A DNA stretch of 64,000 nt from Curtobacterium sp. MCSS17_008 (GCF_003234185.1 NZ_QKSM01000001.1:1-64000), one strand, 5' to 3'; counted from the stretch's first letter, positions 17,351 to 28,067 are shown. The notes: a model not told the origin generated them from the sequence alone. Numbers and translations are program-made.

Positions 17351-19035
17351 GCCGGGAGGCACGACCGTCGTCCGTCCTCCGGCTCGCGATGCCGCACGGG
17401 GCCGGGTGGGCGAAGGCGGTGGCCGCCGGCACGCTCAGTGCCGTCTGCGCCGTGGCGCTCCTCGCCGCGAGCGGGTACCTCATCACCCGGGCCGCCGAGC
17501 AGCCGCCGATCCTGTACCTGACGCTCGTCATGGTCGGGGTGCGCGCCTTCGCCCTCGGACGCGCGGCCCTGCGCTACGTCGACCGGCTCGCCGGGCACGA
17601 CGCGTCCTTCCGGCAGCTCGCCGTGGTGCGGACCGAGATGTACCGGCGGCTCGCATCGGTGGCGCCGGCCGGGCTGGGCTCGACCGGACGCGGCGACCTG
17701 CTCACACGGCTCGTCACCGACACCGACCGGCTGCAGGACCTGCCCATCCGGGTCGTCGGGCCGCTCGTGTCCGCCGGGACCGTCGCCGTGCTCTCTGTCG
17801 TCGCGGTGGCGGTCGTGTGGTTGCCCGCGGCACTCGTGCTCGTCGTCGCCCTCGCCGTGGCGGCGCTGCTCGGGACCGTCACGACCCTGTCCGTCGCCCG
17901 GCGCTCGGACCGCGAGACCGCGGCCGAGCGCGGGCGCGTCGCCGACCTCGTGCTCGACACCGTCCGGACGCTCGACGTCTTCGTCGCGTACGGCACGCTG
18001 TCCGACCGCCTCGCGACCATCGCCGCCCTCGACGACCGCGTCACCCGCGCCGTCCGTCGCCGTGCCACCGTCGAGTCGCTCGTCGGGGCCCTCGTCGGCC
18101 TGGTCGGTGGGGGAGCCGTCGTCGGGGTGCTCGCGGTCGGGGCGCCGGCGGTCGTGACCGGGGCGCTCGACGGGCCGCTGTGGGCGCTCGTGGTCTTCGT
18201 GCCGCTCGCGCTCTTCGAGGTCGTCGCCGGGGTCCCGCTCGCGGTCCTCACCCTGCGCCGGGTGCGTGCGGCCGCGGAGCGCGTGGAGCGGGTGGTCCCC
18301 GCCGTCGCGCCGTCCGGGATCGTGCCCGAGCCCGAGCAGCCGGCCGATCCCGTCGACCTCGTCGTCGACGGTCCGGTCACCGTCTCGCTCCGCGACCTGA
18401 CCGTGCGGTGGCCGGGAGCGTCGGCGCCGGCGGTCGACCGGGTGTCGCTCGACCTGCTCCCCGGCGAGGTCGTCGTGCTCGAGGGGCCGAGCGGTGCCGG
18501 CAAGTCGACCCTCGTGGACGCCCTGGTGCGGTTCGTCGACCACGAGGGCTCCTACACGCTCGACGGGGTGGAGGCGCGCACGATCCACCCGGACGCGGTC
18601 CGCGCCCGGGTCGGGCTCGTCGAGCAGGACCCGTTCGTGTTCGACCGGTCCGTGCGCCAGAACCTGCTCTTCGCCCGGGACACCGCCTCGGACGAGGAGC
18701 TCACCGACGTGCTCGATCGCGTCGGTCTCGGGGCGTGGGTCGAGCGCCGTGGGGGGCTCGACGCCCCCGTGGGGGAACGCGGCGTGCTGTTGTCCGGTGG
18801 GCAGGCGCACCGTCTCGCCCTCGCCCGCGCCCTCCTGCACGCGTTCCCCGTGCTCGTGCTCGACGAGCCCACCGCCGACGTCGATCCCGACCTGGGTGAC
18901 GCCGTGCTGCGCGACCTCGTCGGGGCAGCGCGTCAGGTCGGGCGCACCGTCCTCGTCGTGTCGCACGTGCCGGTGCCGGCGGACCTCGTCGACCGCACGG
19001 TCCGGATGCGGGACGGACGGCTCGTGACGGCCTGA
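17347..19035 (+). CDS. cydC: Thiol reductant ABC exporter subunit CydC
   Basis: A 562-aa half-transporter. The membrane domain begins with the CydC-typical GYLITRAAEQPPILYLTLVM (about 39-58). The ATPase domain shows Walker A GPSGAGKST, signature LSGGQAHRLALARAL and Walker B VLVLDEPTADVDP. ATG 17347 overlaps the cydD stop (ATGA). It is last in the bd operon and is followed by an imperfect nested hairpin. Carrying both CydD and CydC beside cydAB is the common actinobacterial arrangement. Confidence 0.93.
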   Translation: MSREARPSSVLRLAMPHGAGWAKAVAAGTLSAVCAVALLAASGYLITRAAEQPPILYLTLVMVGVRAFALGRAALRYVDRLAGHDASFRQLAVVRTEMYRRLASVAPAGLGSTGRGDLLTRLVTDTDRLQDLPIRVVGPLVSAGTVAVLSVVAVAVVWLPAALVLVVALAVAALLGTVTTLSVARRSDRETAAERGRVADLVLDTVRTLDVFVAYGTLSDRLATIAALDDRVTRAVRRRATVESLVGALVGLVGGGAVVGVLAVGAPAVVTGALDGPLWALVVFVPLALFEVVAGVPLAVLTLRRVRAAAERVERVVPAVAPSGIVPEPEQPADPVDLVVDGPVTVSLRDLTVRWPGASAPAVDRVSLDLLPGEVVVLEGPSGAGKSTLVDALVRFVDHEGSYTLDGVEARTIHPDAVRARVGLVEQDPFVFDRSVRQNLLFARDTASDEELTDVLDRVGLGAWVERRGGLDAPVGERGVLLSGGQAHRLALARALLHAFPVLVLDEPTADVDPDLGDAVLRDLVGAARQVGRTVLVVSHVPVPADLVDRTVRMRDGRLVTA

Positions 19036-19042
19036 TCCGGGG

Positions 19043-19086
19043 CCGACGCCACCGCACCACGCGGCGGCGGTGCGGTCCGCCGTCGG
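19043..19086. terminator. Nested hairpin after cydC
   Basis: CCGACG (19043-19048) pairs with CGTCGG (19081-19086), and inside it ACCGCACC (19051-19058) pairs with GGTGCGGT (19069-19076). The stem is interrupted but GC-rich, 8 nt after the cydC stop. Confidence 0.6.
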
Positions 19087-19125
19087 GGCCGGGACGGGCC
19101 TCCAGGCCTTGTACCCTTGGTGATC

Positions 19126-21687
19126 GTGACCACCGAGCACCCCACCGAGCACGCAGCCGTTGACGCCGACGCCTACGACTTCCGCCGCATCCAGGAGAAG
19201 TGGCAGCCCCGCTGGGAGGAACTCGGGCTCTTCACGACGGACCTCGACGACAACCGTCCGCGCAAGTACATCCTCGAGATGTTCCCCTACCCGTCCGGCG
19301 ACCTGCACATGGGGCACGCCGAGAACTGGGCGCTCGGCGACTTCGTGGCGCGGTACTGGCGGCAGCAGGGCTTCAACGTCCTGCACCCCATCGGGTGGGA
19401 CTCCTTCGGCCTGCCGGCCGAGAACGCGGCGATCAAGCGCGGGGTCGACCCCCGGGAGTGGACGTACGCGAACATCGAGCAGCAGAAGGCCTCGTTCAAG
19501 CGGTACGCGCCGTCCTTCGACTGGACGACCGAGATCCACACCTCGGACCCCGAGTACTACAAGTGGAACCAGTGGCTGTTCCTCAAGATGTACGAGAAGG
19601 GCCTGGCGTACCGGAAGGACAGCTGGGTCAACTGGGACCCGGTGGACCAGACCGTGCTCGCGAACGAGCAGGTGCTGCCCGACGGCACGTCCGACCGCTC
19701 CGGTGCGGTCGTCGTCAAGAAGAAGCTGACGCAGTGGTACTTCGCGATCACGAAGTACGCCGACCGCCTGCTCGACGACCTCAACCAGCTCGAGGGTCGG
19801 TGGCCGGCGAAGGTCATCGCGCAGCAGCGCAACTGGATCGGCCGCTCGGTCGGCGCCGACGTCGACTTCGTCATCGAGGGCCGCGACGAGCCGGTCACCG
19901 TGTTCACGACGCGACCGGACACCATCCACGGCGTGACGTTCCTGGTCGTCGCACCCGACTCCGACCTGGCGGCCGAGCTGGTGGAGTCGACTGACGAGTC
20001 CGTCCGTTCGGCCTTCGCCGACTACCTGACCGCGACGCAGAAGACCTCGGAGATCGACCGCCAGAACGCCGACCGCCCGAAGACCGGCGTCCCGCTCGGC
20101 CGCTCCGCGATCCACCCGCTGACGGGGGAGCGCCTGCCGATCTGGGCCGCCGACTACGTGCTCGCCGACTACGGCCACGGCGCGGTCATGGCCGTGCCGG
20201 CGCACGACCAGCGCGACCTCGACTTCGCCCGTGCGTTCGACCTGCCGGTGAAGGTCGTCGTCGACACGAACCAACCCGTGACCGGCGCGATCCCGGTCAT
20301 CCCCGAGGGCGCGACCCTCGAGGACCTGCCCGCGCTCGACCCGGTGTCGACCGGTGAGGCCCTGACCGGCCAGGGCCGGATGATCAACTCGGGTCCGCTC
20401 GACGGCATGTCGAAGCAGCACGCGATCACGGCGGCGATCTCGCTGCTCGAGGAGCGTGGCACGGGCCGGGCGGCGAAGACCTACCGCCTGCGCGACTGGC
20501 TCATCTCGCGCCAGCGCTTCTGGGGCACCCCGATCCCGATCATCCACGGCGAGGACGGCACCGAGTACCCGGTGCCCGAGGACCAGTTGCCGATCACCCT
20601 GCCGTCGACCGAGGGACTCGACCTCAAGCCGAAGGGGACCTCGCCCCTCGGCGGCGCGACGGACTGGGTGAACGTGCCGAACCCCGTCGACGGCTCGCCC
20701 GCGATGCGCGACACCGACACGATGGACACGTTCGTCGACTCGTCGTGGTACTTCCTGCGCTTCCTGTCCGCTAACGACGACACGCAGGCGTTCGACCCGG
20801 GGACCGCGCGCAAGTGGGCACCGGTCGACCAGTACATCGGCGGCATCGAGCACGCCATCCTGCACCTGCTCTACGCCCGTTTCGTCACGAAGGTCCTGTT
20901 CGACCTCGGCTACCTCGACTTCACCGAGCCGTTCTCGGCGCTGCTCAACCAGGGCATGGTGCTGTCCGGCGGCTCGAAGATGTCGAAGTCGAAGGGCGGC
21001 GTCTCGCTCGGCGACGAGCTCGACGCGAACGGCGTCGACGCGATCCGTCTCGTGATGGGCTTCGCCGGTCCGCCGGAGGACGACATCAACTGGGAGGACG
21101 TGTCGCCGTCGGCGTCGGCGCGCTTCCTGGCCCGTGCCTACCGTCTGGCGCTCGACGTGACGAGCCCGAAGGACGCCGTGTGGGCCGACGGTGACCGGGC
21201 GCTGCGTCAGGTGACGCACCGGTTCCTCGCCGACGCTCCGGGGCTCATGGAGGCGTTCAAGTTCAACGTCGTCATCGCGCGGCTCATGGACCTGGTGAAC
21301 GTCACGCGCAAGGCCATCGACAACGGTCCCGGCGCGGGCGACCCAGCCGTGCGCGAGGCGGTCGAGACCGTCGCGCTCGGCCTGAGCGTCTTCGCCCCGT
21401 ACACCGGCGAGGAGATGTGGGAGAAGCTGGGCCACGAGGCGACCGTCGCGACGCACGGGTGGCGCAAGGCCGATCCGACGCTGCTCGTCCAGGACACGCT
21501 GACGGCGGTCGTGCAGGTGAACGGCAAGGTCCGTGACTCCTTCGAGGTCTCGAAGTCGATCGAGGCGGACGAGCTCGAGCAACTCGCGCGGTCCTCGGCG
21601 AACGTGCAGCGCTACATCGGTGACCGCGAGATCGTGAAGGTGATCGTCCGGGCGCCGAAGCTCGTGAACATCGCGATCAAGGGCTGA
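19126..21687 (+). CDS. leuS: Leucyl-tRNA synthetase
   Basis: A class I synthetase charging tRNA-Leu, 853 aa. The HIGH-type motif is PSGDLHMGH (near 56-64). The editing domain (about 220-420) includes the conserved [14 protein letters not shown] appears as [11 protein letters not shown] near residue 620, and the C-terminal anticodon-binding domain is intact. The start is ambiguous among TTG 19117, GTG 19120 and GTG 19126. I prefer 19126 because a -10-like TACCCT (19112-19117) sits 8 nt upstream with no Shine-Dalgarno, as for a leaderless mRNA. A strong hairpin closes the gene. Confidence 0.95.
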   Translation: MTTEHPTEHAAVDADAYDFRRIQEKWQPRWEELGLFTTDLDDNRPRKYILEMFPYPSGDLHMGHAENWALGDFVARYWRQQGFNVLHPIGWDSFGLPAENAAIKRGVDPREWTYANIEQQKASFKRYAPSFDWTTEIHTSDPEYYKWNQWLFLKMYEKGLAYRKDSWVNWDPVDQTVLANEQVLPDGTSDRSGAVVVKKKLTQWYFAITKYADRLLDDLNQLEGRWPAKVIAQQRNWIGRSVGADVDFVIEGRDEPVTVFTTRPDTIHGVTFLVVAPDSDLAAELVESTDESVRSAFADYLTATQKTSEIDRQNADRPKTGVPLGRSAIHPLTGERLPIWAADYVLADYGHGAVMAVPAHDQRDLDFARAFDLPVKVVVDTNQPVTGAIPVIPEGATLEDLPALDPVSTGEALTGQGRMINSGPLDGMSKQHAITAAISLLEERGTGRAAKTYRLRDWLISRQRFWGTPIPIIHGEDGTEYPVPEDQLPITLPSTEGLDLKPKGTSPLGGATDWVNVPNPVDGSPAMRDTDTMDTFVDSSWYFLRFLSANDDTQAFDPGTARKWAPVDQYIGGIEHAILHLLYARFVTKVLFDLGYLDFTEPFSALLNQGMVLSGGSKMSKSKGGVSLGDELDANGVDAIRLVMGFAGPPEDDINWEDVSPSASARFLARAYRLALDVTSPKDAVWADGDRALRQVTHRFLADAPGLMEAFKFNVVIARLMDLVNVTRKAIDNGPGAGDPAVREAVETVALGLSVFAPYTGEEMWEKLGHEATVATHGWRKADPTLLVQDTLTAVVQVNGKVRDSFEVSKSIEADELEQLARSSANVQRYIGDREIVKVIVRAPKLVNIAIKG

Positions 21688-21709
21688 GGAGACTCCTCCT
21701 CAGCCGACC

Positions 21710-21747
21710 GGCCCGGCGGGCTCCTCCACAGGAGGAGTCGCCGGGCC
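21710..21747. terminator. Hairpin terminator after leuS
   Basis: GGCCCGGCG (21710-21718) plus CTCCTCC (21721-21727) pair with GGAGGAG (21731-21737) plus CGCCGGGCC (21739-21747), with a 3-nt loop and a small internal bulge. TTCGTC follows. Confidence 0.82.
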
Positions 21748-21782
21748 TTCGTCGTCCGCGGGCACGACCTACCGTTCCGGCC

Positions 21783-22625
21783 ATGTCCCACGTCGAACCA
21801 CCGGTCGTCACCTCCTCGTCGTCACCCGGTCCGTCCCGGTCGGACCGGTCGTCCCCGTCGCCGGAGCCCGACCCCCGGTGGTCGCGCTGGGCGCTGACAC
21901 CGCGGGCGGCCGTGGTGCTCGCCGCGGTGGTCGTCACGGTCGCACTCGTGGTCGTCGCCGTCGGCACACTCGGCGCTCGGTCCTCCGGCGGCGTGACGGT
22001 GACGAGCGGGCCGTCGGTCGCCGGGACGCCCGGTGCCGCGGCGACCGGGCCGGCTGCGGGCAGGTCCCGGGACGGTGCCGACGGACGCGCCGCGTCGGAC
22101 GGGCCGGGCGCGTCGGCCTCGGCCTCGTCGTCGCCGTCGGTGGTCGCGGTGTACGTGCTCGGGGCCGTCGCGCGGGCCGGCGTGGTCGACGTGCCGGACG
22201 GCACCCGGGTCGACGCGGTGCTGGAGCGTGCCGGGGGAGCGACGGCGGACGCCGACCTCGCGCGGTTGAACCTCGCGCGTCCCGTCGTGGACGGGGAACG
22301 GCTCTACGTGCCGCGCGTCGACGAGCCGGAGGTGCCCGAGGCGCTCGGCCCGGACGTCGGTGGCGCGACCGGGAGCGGGTCGCCGGCCGGATCCGGAACC
22401 GGGTCTCCTGCTGCGGGCGCGGACAGCGCCGACTCCGTCGTCGATCTGAACGCAGCCGACCAGGTGACGCTCGAGACGCTGCCCGGGATCGGACCCGCAC
22501 TGGCGGCCCGCATCCTGGCGTGGCGGGAGGAGCACGGGGGCTTCTCGTCGGTCGAGGACCTGCTCGAGGTCAGCGGCATCGGGGACGGGCGGTTCGCCGA
22601 GCTGCGCGACCGGGTCCGGGTCTGA
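21783..22625 (+). CDS. comEA: ComEA-like DNA-binding competence protein
   Basis: A 280-aa protein with an N-terminal cytoplasmic Ser/Pro-rich region, one membrane helix at about 42-62, a Gly/Ser/Ala-rich linker, an SLBB-like domain (VVAVYVLGAVARAGVVDVPD, about 120-175) and a C-terminal double helix-hairpin-helix (VVDLNAADQVTLETLPGIGP to the end). It would bind incoming dsDNA outside the membrane and pass it to ComEC. The ATG has a TACCGT -10 box (21770-21775) 7 nt upstream and no Shine-Dalgarno, predicting a leaderless mRNA. comEC starts 4 nt after its stop. Confidence 0.9.
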   Translation: MSHVEPPVVTSSSSPGPSRSDRSSPSPEPDPRWSRWALTPRAAVVLAAVVVTVALVVVAVGTLGARSSGGVTVTSGPSVAGTPGAAATGPAAGRSRDGADGRAASDGPGASASASSSPSVVAVYVLGAVARAGVVDVPDGTRVDAVLERAGGATADADLARLNLARPVVDGERLYVPRVDEPEVPEALGPDVGGATGSGSPAGSGTGSPAAGADSADSVVDLNAADQVTLETLPGIGPALAARILAWREEHGGFSSVEDLLEVSGIGDGRFAELRDRVRV

Positions 22626-22629
22626 CGCC

Positions 22630-25600
22630 GTGGGACTGCAGCCGAGCACGGCGGACCTGCGCCTGGCCGGTCCCGTCGCCGTGGCGTGGGTCGAGGCCGT
22701 CCTGCTCGTGGGTGCACCCGACGCCGCGTGGTGGTGCGCCGCGAGCACCGCGGTCGCGGGTGTCGTGGCCGTCGTCCTGCTCGCGGTGCGGCCGCGCCGC
22801 GCGCCGACGGCGCTGCCTGCGGTGCTCGGCTCCCTGGTGGTGGTCGCCGCGTGCTGCACCCTGGTCGCGCTCTCGGTCGGCGTGCGTGCACCCGTTCGGG
22901 CACCCGAGGGGCTCGACGACCGGGTCGGTCGGACGGTCGCGGTCGAGGTCGTGCTCACCCGGGACCTGACCGTCACCGACCGGTCGACCACCGGCACGCT
23001 GCGCCGACTGGACGGTCACGGCGGACTCCGGGTTCCGGTGCGGGTCGTGCCCGCCACGTCCGGGACGCCGCCGTGGTCCGCCGCGGCGGGCACGCTGCTC
23101 GTCGGTCGCGCCACGGTCGAGACGGACGGCGACGGCTCCCCGACCGCTGCCGTGGTGTTCCTCCGCGGCACCCCGACGTCCGAAGCGCCGACCGGGCTGC
23201 TCGCCGCGACGGACCGGGTCCGCCGCGCCTTCGTCGCGGTCACCGACGACCTGCCGGAACCGGGCGGGGCGCTCCTGCGCGGGCTCGCGATCGGGGACCG
23301 CAGCGGGCTCGACCCGGCGACCGAGGCAGCGATGGAGACGACCGGGCTGACCCACCTGACCGCCGTGTCCGGGTCGAACTGTGCGGTCGTCGTCGCCCTG
23401 GTGGTGGCGGTCGGGCGGGCGCTCGGGCTGTCCCGGCTGCTCCGCGCGATCGGGGCCGTCGGGTTCCTCGTCACCTTCGTGGTGCTCGTGCGCCCGGACC
23501 CCTCGATCGTCCGTGCCGCCGTCATGGCGGTGGTCGTCCTGCTCGTCCGACTGTCCGGTCGGCCCCTGCGCGGGGTCCCGCTCCTGGCGCTCACGGTGCT
23601 CGGCATGCTGACCGCAGTCCCCTGGTACGCGCGGGCGCCCGCGTTCGCGCTGTCCGTGCTCGCGACGGGGGGCATCCTCGTCCTGGCCCCGAGGGCCACC
23701 GAGCTCCTCGGGCGACGGCTGTGGACGCCCGTCGCGGCCGCCGTGGCCGTCCCGGTCGCAGCGCAGCTCGCCTGCTGGCCCGTCACGGTCGTCCTCGCCC
23801 CGACCCTGCCGACCTACGCGGTCCCGGCGAACCTGCTCACCGAGCCGCTCGCCCCGGTCGTCACCGTCACCGGTCTCGCCGCGTGCCTGCTCGCGCCGGT
23901 GTGGCCGTGGGGAGCATCGGTCGTGGCCCACGTCGCCTGGGTGCCGGCCGCGGCGATCGGAGTCGTCGCGCACGGCGTGGCCGCGCTGCCGGCGGCTTCC
24001 CTCGACTGGCCCGCCGGTGCCGTCGGTGCCGCGGCGGCCGCGGTCGTGAGCGGCACCGTGGCCGCGGCGGTGCTCGCGCGCGGGACCGCTCGCCGGCGGT
24101 GGCTCGCCGCGTCGGGTGCGGTCGTCGTGCTCGGGCTCGGTGTCGTCGCCGTCCCACGGCTCGTCGTCCGGAGCACGGTACCGGACGCATGGTCGGTCGC
24201 TGCGTGCGACGTCGGTCAGGGCGACGCGGTCCTCGTCCGCGACGGCTCGGGTCCGGTCGCGTTGATCGACACCGGGGACGACGAGGAACTGCTCCTGCGG
24301 TGCCTCGACCTGCTCGACGTTGCTCGGATCGACCTGCTCGTGCTCACGCACTTCGACCGCGACCACGTCGGCGCGGTGGACGCGGTGGCGGACCGCGCCG
24401 CACGGGCGCTCGTCGGCCCCGCCGGCCGGCCCGAGGACGACCGCGTGGTCGAGGTGCTCGAGCGGGCGGGCGTCGAGGTCCACACCGCCGACGACGGGAC
24501 CTCCGGCACGCTCGGGTCCCTGCGCTGGCGCGTGGTGTGGCCGCTCGCCGGTTCGTCGGCCTCGGGGAACGACGCGAGCGTGGTGCTCGAGACCACGGCG
24601 GACCCGTCCTGCGGCGCGTGCGTGTCCGGGGTGTTCCTCGGCGACCTCGGGGAGCGTGCGCAGCGCCACCTGCGCCCGCTCGTCGAGGCACACCCTGAGG
24701 TGGTCAAGGTCGCGCACCACGGCTCCGCCGACCAGGACCCGGCGCTCTACCGGCAGCTCGGCGCACCGGTCGGGCTCATCGGGGTCGGCGCCGGCAACAC
24801 CTACGGCCACCCCACGCGGTCTGCACTCGAGATGCTGCACGCGGCCGGCACGACGGCGTTCCGGACGGACACGCAGGGCACGATCGTCGTGTCGAGGGAA
24901 CGCGGGGGAGCGCTGCACGTGTGGACCGAGCGCGCGACGGCGGGACCGTCGGCGCTGGCCCGTAGGATCGGACCAGGCCCGGACCCGCTCGCCCCGGCGC
25001 CGACGGAAGGAACGCATGCCCGCCAAGAAGCCCACGCGCGCCGCCGCCAAGATCGACCAGGTGCCGTGGTCCGGCGTCCGGCCCGCACCGGTCGTGCTCA
25101 TCACCGGCCCAGAGTCGTTCCTGGCGGACCGGGCGAGCAGCGTCCTCCGCGACCTGCTCGTGGGCGAGGACCCGGCGCTCGAGGTGCACGACCTCGAAGC
25201 CGACCAGTACGCGCCCGGGCTCCTCGCGACGCTCGCGAGCCCGTCGCTGTTCGGCGAGCCGCGGCTGGTCCGTGTCACGAACGTCGAGAAGTGCACGGAC
25301 GCCTTCATCACCGAGACCATCACCTACCTGCAGGCACCGGCGGACGACGTCACGCTCGTGCTGCGGCACGGCGGCGGTGTCCGGGGCAAGAAGCTCCTCG
25401 ACACGATCCGGAGCGGGGTCGGCGGCGGCGTCGAGGTGCAGTGCGACGAGCTCAAGCGCGACACCGACAAGATCGACTTCGTGAACGCCGAGTTCCGGGC
25501 GGCCAGGCGGAAGATCGCACCGTCGGCGGTCCGGACGCTCGTCGCGGCGTTCTCCGACGACCTGGCCGAGCTCGCCGCCGCGTGCCGACAGCTGCTCGCG

Positions 25601-26253
25601 GACGAGGCCGAGGAGATCACCGACCGCGTCGTCGACAAGTACCACGGCGGGCGCGTCGAGACGAACGCGTTCAAGGTCGCCGACATCGCGCTCGCGGGAC
25701 GGTCGGCGCCGGCGATCGTCGAGCTCCGCCACGCGCTGGCGACCGGCGAGGCCCCGGTGCCGATCGTCGCAGCGTTCGCGAGCAAGATCCGCACGATGGC
25801 GAAGGTGAGTGCCTTCCGCGGCCCGAGCGGGCAGGCGGCGTCGGCGCTGGGCATGGCACCGTGGCAGGTGCAGCGGGCGCAGCGCGACGTCGCGGGCTGG
25901 AGCGAAGCCGGACTCGCCAACGCGATCACGAGCATCGCTGCGGCGGACACCGCGGTGAAGGGCGGCTCGCGCGACGCGCACTACGCGCTCGAGGTGATGG
26001 TCAGGACCATCGCCCGACGCGGCGAGGACCGCTGACGCGGGTCGCGCCTCCCGTCCGTACCCGCTGTGCACTCGGCCGCGCTGCGCGCTGCGCACTCGGC
26101 CGCCGGCCGCCCTGCGGCCAACAGCGCACCCCACGAACGACGAGAGCCCCGCACCAACGGTGCGGGGCTCTCGTCAGTGGTCAGCGACTCAGAGCGCGGA
26201 GACCTTCTTGGCGATGGCCGACTTGCGGTTCGCCGCCTGGTTCTTGTGGATGA
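22630..26253 (+). CDS. comEC: ComEC/Rec2 DNA channel; reading frame stays open through holA
   Basis: Membrane channel for DNA uptake. Residues 1-110 form the N-terminal helices and an OB-like region. The Competence domain runs about 200-490 with many helices and [15 protein letters not shown]. The metallo-beta-lactamase-like domain (about 515-770) has [13 protein letters not shown], a nuclease-type metal motif. Recognisable homology ends near residue 769 (about 24936), a normal ComEC size. The frame has no stop there: it continues 438 more codons, out of frame with holA, ending inside antisense rpsT at 26253. The tail is Arg-rich and looks like shifted holA. Either a native stop has been lost or an indel is present. 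The functional protein is probably about 770 aa plus whatever tail is made. GTG start, coupled to comEA. Confidence 0.75.
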   Translation: MGLQPSTADLRLAGPVAVAWVEAVLLVGAPDAAWWCAASTAVAGVVAVVLLAVRPRRAPTALPAVLGSLVVVAACCTLVALSVGVRAPVRAPEGLDDRVGRTVAVEVVLTRDLTVTDRSTTGTLRRLDGHGGLRVPVRVVPATSGTPPWSAAAGTLLVGRATVETDGDGSPTAAVVFLRGTPTSEAPTGLLAATDRVRRAFVAVTDDLPEPGGALLRGLAIGDRSGLDPATEAAMETTGLTHLTAVSGSNCAVVVALVVAVGRALGLSRLLRAIGAVGFLVTFVVLVRPDPSIVRAAVMAVVVLLVRLSGRPLRGVPLLALTVLGMLTAVPWYARAPAFALSVLATGGILVLAPRATELLGRRLWTPVAAAVAVPVAAQLACWPVTVVLAPTLPTYAVPANLLTEPLAPVVTVTGLAACLLAPVWPWGASVVAHVAWVPAAAIGVVAHGVAALPAASLDWPAGAVGAAAAAVVSGTVAAAVLARGTARRRWLAASGAVVVLGLGVVAVPRLVVRSTVPDAWSVAACDVGQGDAVLVRDGSGPVALIDTGDDEELLLRCLDLLDVARIDLLVLTHFDRDHVGAVDAVADRAARALVGPAGRPEDDRVVEVLERAGVEVHTADDGTSGTLGSLRWRVVWPLAGSSASGNDASVVLETTADPSCGACVSGVFLGDLGERAQRHLRPLVEAHPEVVKVAHHGSADQDPALYRQLGAPVGLIGVGAGNTYGHPTRSALEMLHAAGTTAFRTDTQGTIVVSRERGGALHVWTERATAGPSALARRIGPGPDPLAPAPTEGTHARQEAHARRRQDRPGAVVRRPARTGRAHHRPRVVPGGPGEQRPPRPARGRGPGARGARPRSRPVRARAPRDAREPVAVRRAAAGPCHERREVHGRLHHRDHHLPAGTGGRRHARAAARRRCPGQEAPRHDPERGRRRRRGAVRRAQARHRQDRLRERRVPGGQAEDRTVGGPDARRGVLRRPGRARRRVPTAARGRGRGDHRPRRRQVPRRARRDERVQGRRHRARGTVGAGDRRAPPRAGDRRGPGADRRSVREQDPHDGEGECLPRPERAGGVGAGHGTVAGAAGAARRRGLERSRTRQRDHEHRCGGHRGEGRLARRALRARGDGQDHRPTRRGPLTRVAPPVRTRCALGRAARCALGRRPPCGQQRTPRTTRAPHQRCGALVSGQRLRARRPSWRWPTCGSPPGSCG
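25016..26035 (+). CDS. holA: DNA polymerase III subunit delta
   Basis: A 339-aa clamp-loader subunit that opens the beta clamp. The N-terminal domain starts [25 protein letters not shown]. The family's [14 protein letters not shown] and the C-terminal collar region ([19 protein letters not shown]) are recognisable. No P-loop is expected. The ATG at 25016 has GGAAGGAA 5 nt upstream, and a -10-like TAGGAT lies at 24963-24968. It is located directly after comEC, the usual order comEA-comEC-holA-rpsT. The comEC frame overlaps the whole gene. Confidence 0.92.
   Translation: MPAKKPTRAAAKIDQVPWSGVRPAPVVLITGPESFLADRASSVLRDLLVGEDPALEVHDLEADQYAPGLLATLASPSLFGEPRLVRVTNVEKCTDAFITETITYLQAPADDVTLVLRHGGGVRGKKLLDTIRSGVGGGVEVQCDELKRDTDKIDFVNAEFRAARRKIAPSAVRTLVAAFSDDLAELAAACRQLLADEAEEITDRVVDKYHGGRVETNAFKVADIALAGRSAPAIVELRHALATGEAPVPIVAAFASKIRTMAKVSAFRGPSGQAASALGMAPWQVQRAQRDVAGWSEAGLANAITSIAAADTAVKGGSRDAHYALEVMVRTIARRGEDR
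26140..26174. terminator. Bidirectional hairpin terminator between holA and rpsT
   Basis: A perfect 16-bp stem (26140-26155 with 26159-26174) with a 3-nt AAC loop serves the convergent holA (ends 26035) and rpsT (ends 26189). Upstream, 26043-26057 carries a half copy of the GGACGGGAGGCGCG repeat, and 26064-26105 holds a short direct repeat around TGCACTCGGCCGC. Confidence 0.87.
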
Positions 26254-26449
26254 CGCCCTTGCTCACGGCCTTGTCGAGCTTCTTCGACGCGAGGGCCAGC
26301 GCCGCGGTGGCCTTGTCCTTGTCGCCGGCGGCAACGGCCTCGTTCGTGTGACGGATGACCGTCTTGAGCTCCGAGCGGTAGGCCTTGTTGCGCTCCTGGG
26401 CCTTGAGGTTGGTCTTGATGCGCTTCATCTGCGACTTGATGTTCGCCAT
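26189..26449 (-). CDS. rpsT: 30S ribosomal protein S20
   Basis: An 86-aa basic protein of the small subunit that binds 16S rRNA near its 5' end. It starts [20 protein letters not shown] and ends in the family's [17 protein letters not shown]. The length is standard. AAGGAGC lies 8 nt before the ATG. It is transcribed alone from a well-formed promoter about 110 nt upstream, through a leader with two hairpins that could mediate the S20 autoregulation known in other bacteria. Confidence 0.97.
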   Translation of the reverse strand: MANIKSQMKRIKTNLKAQERNKAYRSELKTVIRHTNEAVAAGDKDKATAALALASKKLDKAVSKGVIHKNQAANRKSAIAKKVSAL

Positions 26450-26480
26450 GCGTGTTGCTCCTTGTTCGTCGTCTACGGGT

Positions 26481-26588
26481 GGTCGCGACCTCTGGGTAGA
26501 GGGGCCCTCGGTCGCATCGCGTTCCACCCGTGGGCGGGGAACGCGGAAGCCAGCCACCAACATTACCAGCACGAGCCCGCACCGACAA
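26481..26588 (-). promoter_or_regulatory. rpsT promoter and structured 5' leader
   Basis: On the minus strand, TTGTCG (26588-26583) and TAATGT (26565-26560) are separated by 17 nt, the best sigma70-type promoter in the window. The transcribed leader (about 100 nt) contains an 8-bp hairpin (26518-26525 with 26538-26545), a 5-bp hairpin (26489-26493 with 26498-26502) and the palindrome GGTCGCGACC (26481-26490). Confidence 0.6.
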
Positions 26589-26686
26589 CGCACCGACGCG
26601 CCGCCGCACGTGCCGCGCGATCGGGGCCGGTGGGGTGGTTCGGCCCCGCAACCACGCCGCAACACGGAACGGCTACGGTGACCTCC

Positions 26687-27853
26687 GTGCCCTCCCTCGC
26701 GCCACGAATCGACACCGTCCCCGCATCCGGCATCCGCCGTGTGTTCGAGCAGGCCGCCCTGCTGCGGGCAGACGGCACCGACGTCGCGATGCTCGTCATC
26801 GGCGAGCCGGACGTCCCCGTCGCACCGCACATCGGCGAGGCCGCCCGCCGGGCGTGGAGCGAGGACCGCACCGACTACACGCCGAACGGCGGGATCGCGC
26901 CGCTCCGGACGGCGATCCGCGACAAGCTCCTCCGCGAGAACCGCATCGACGTCGACCTCGAGCAGGTCTGGCTCACGATCGGTGCGACGCAGGCGCTGTT
27001 CCAGGCGATGAACCTCGTGCTCGGTCCCGGTGACGAGGTCCTGGTGCCCGATCCCGGCTACACGACCTTCACGATGAACGCGCACATCATCGGGGCGTCC
27101 CCGGTGCCGTACCGGCTCGAGCCGCAGCACGGCTTCGAGCCGGACCTCGAGGCGCTCGAGGCGAGCATCACCGAGCACACCCGTGCGATCGTGGTGAACT
27201 CCCCGTCGAACCCGCTCGGTTCGGTGTTCGGTGAGGACACCCTCCGTGCACTCCTCGCGTTGGCGAAGCGGCACGACCTCTGGGTCATCAGCGACGAGGT
27301 CTACGAGTACTTCACGTACGGCACCCGGCACGTGAGCATCGCCTCGCTCGACGAGGACGACCGGGTCTTCACCGCGTTCTCGTTGAGCAAGACGTACGCG
27401 ATGACGGGCGTCCGTGTCGGCTACCTCGTGACGCCGAAGGGCCTCGGGCCGACGATGCGCACCGTGCAGGAGGCGATGATCAGCTGTGTCGCCGAACCCG
27501 ACCAGTGGGCGGCCCTCGCGGCGATCGTCGGCGACCACCAGGCGGTGCAGGACGCCCGGGAGCACTACCGCGCGAACCTCGCGGTCGCGAAGGGGGTCCT
27601 CGACGCCGCGGGCATCCGCTACCTCGACCCGCGCGGCGCCTTCTACCTGTGGGTGGACGTGTCGCACGCCACGCAGGGCGACGTCGCCGGGTGGGCGCTC
27701 GCCCTCCTGCACCGCGAGCACGTCGCCGTCGCGCCCGGCAGCGCGTTCGGCCGATCGGGAGAGGGGTGGATCCGCGTCTGCCTCGCCGCCACCCCGGACG
27801 ACCTGCGCCGCGGTCTGGGCGCGCTGCCCGCACCCGTGACCGTGACCGTCTGA
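26687..27853 (+). CDS. Class I/II pyridoxal phosphate aminotransferase
   Basis: A 388-aa fold-type I aminotransferase of the AspC/AAT-like group. PLP lysine is Lys235 in [15 protein letters not shown]. The NSPSNPLG motif has Asn175, Asp203 of SDEVYE contacts the pyridine nitrogen, and the carboxylate-binding Arg near the C-terminus is in GWIRVCLA. It transfers an amino group between an amino acid and a 2-oxoacid; the exact pair cannot be told. GTG 26687 is preferred: TACGGT (26674-26679) sits 7 nt upstream without a Shine-Dalgarno. An in-frame GTG at 26678 is the alternative. It is divergent from rpsT. Confidence 0.87.
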   Translation: MPSLAPRIDTVPASGIRRVFEQAALLRADGTDVAMLVIGEPDVPVAPHIGEAARRAWSEDRTDYTPNGGIAPLRTAIRDKLLRENRIDVDLEQVWLTIGATQALFQAMNLVLGPGDEVLVPDPGYTTFTMNAHIIGASPVPYRLEPQHGFEPDLEALEASITEHTRAIVVNSPSNPLGSVFGEDTLRALLALAKRHDLWVISDEVYEYFTYGTRHVSIASLDEDDRVFTAFSLSKTYAMTGVRVGYLVTPKGLGPTMRTVQEAMISCVAEPDQWAALAAIVGDHQAVQDAREHYRANLAVAKGVLDAAGIRYLDPRGAFYLWVDVSHATQGDVAGWALALLHREHVAVAPGSAFGRSGEGWIRVCLAATPDDLRRGLGALPAPVTVTV

Positions 27854-27915
27854 CGCAGCGGGCCCACGCCGCCGGTTCCGGGCCGACGCGGCGACGGCGC
27901 GCCGGCCGTGCCGAT

Positions 27916-27956
27916 GGGGGAGGCGCGGTGCCGGTGCAGCCCGCGCCTGCCGTCCG
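27916..27956. repeat. Imperfect copy of GGAGGCGCGG repeat
   Basis: GGGGGAGGCGCGGTGCCGGT is followed by a degenerate inverted arm (CCCGCGCCTGCCGTCCG). It lies in the 214-nt gap before lepA and could act as a terminator for the aminotransferase gene. Confidence 0.5.
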
Positions 27957-28067
27957 CCCTGCACAGGGGGTCACGGCCGGTGCCGTCTCCACAGGGCGGC
28001 GCGCGGTGCGCGCCGCCCATGCGCGGGCGTGGGACAATCGTTCGACCGTCCCGACCCCTGAGGAACC

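Noticed and set aside
17116-21582. A 1488-codon open frame on the minus strand
   Set aside because: It lies opposite cydD/cydC/leuS, whose homology is clear. Long antisense open frames are expected at about 70% G+C, and its translation is Arg/Asp/Val-rich without any domain.
26036-26188. Small gene between holA and rpsT
   Set aside because: Only the comEC run-on frame crosses it. The sequence is a repeat half copy, a short direct repeat and a 16-bp terminator.
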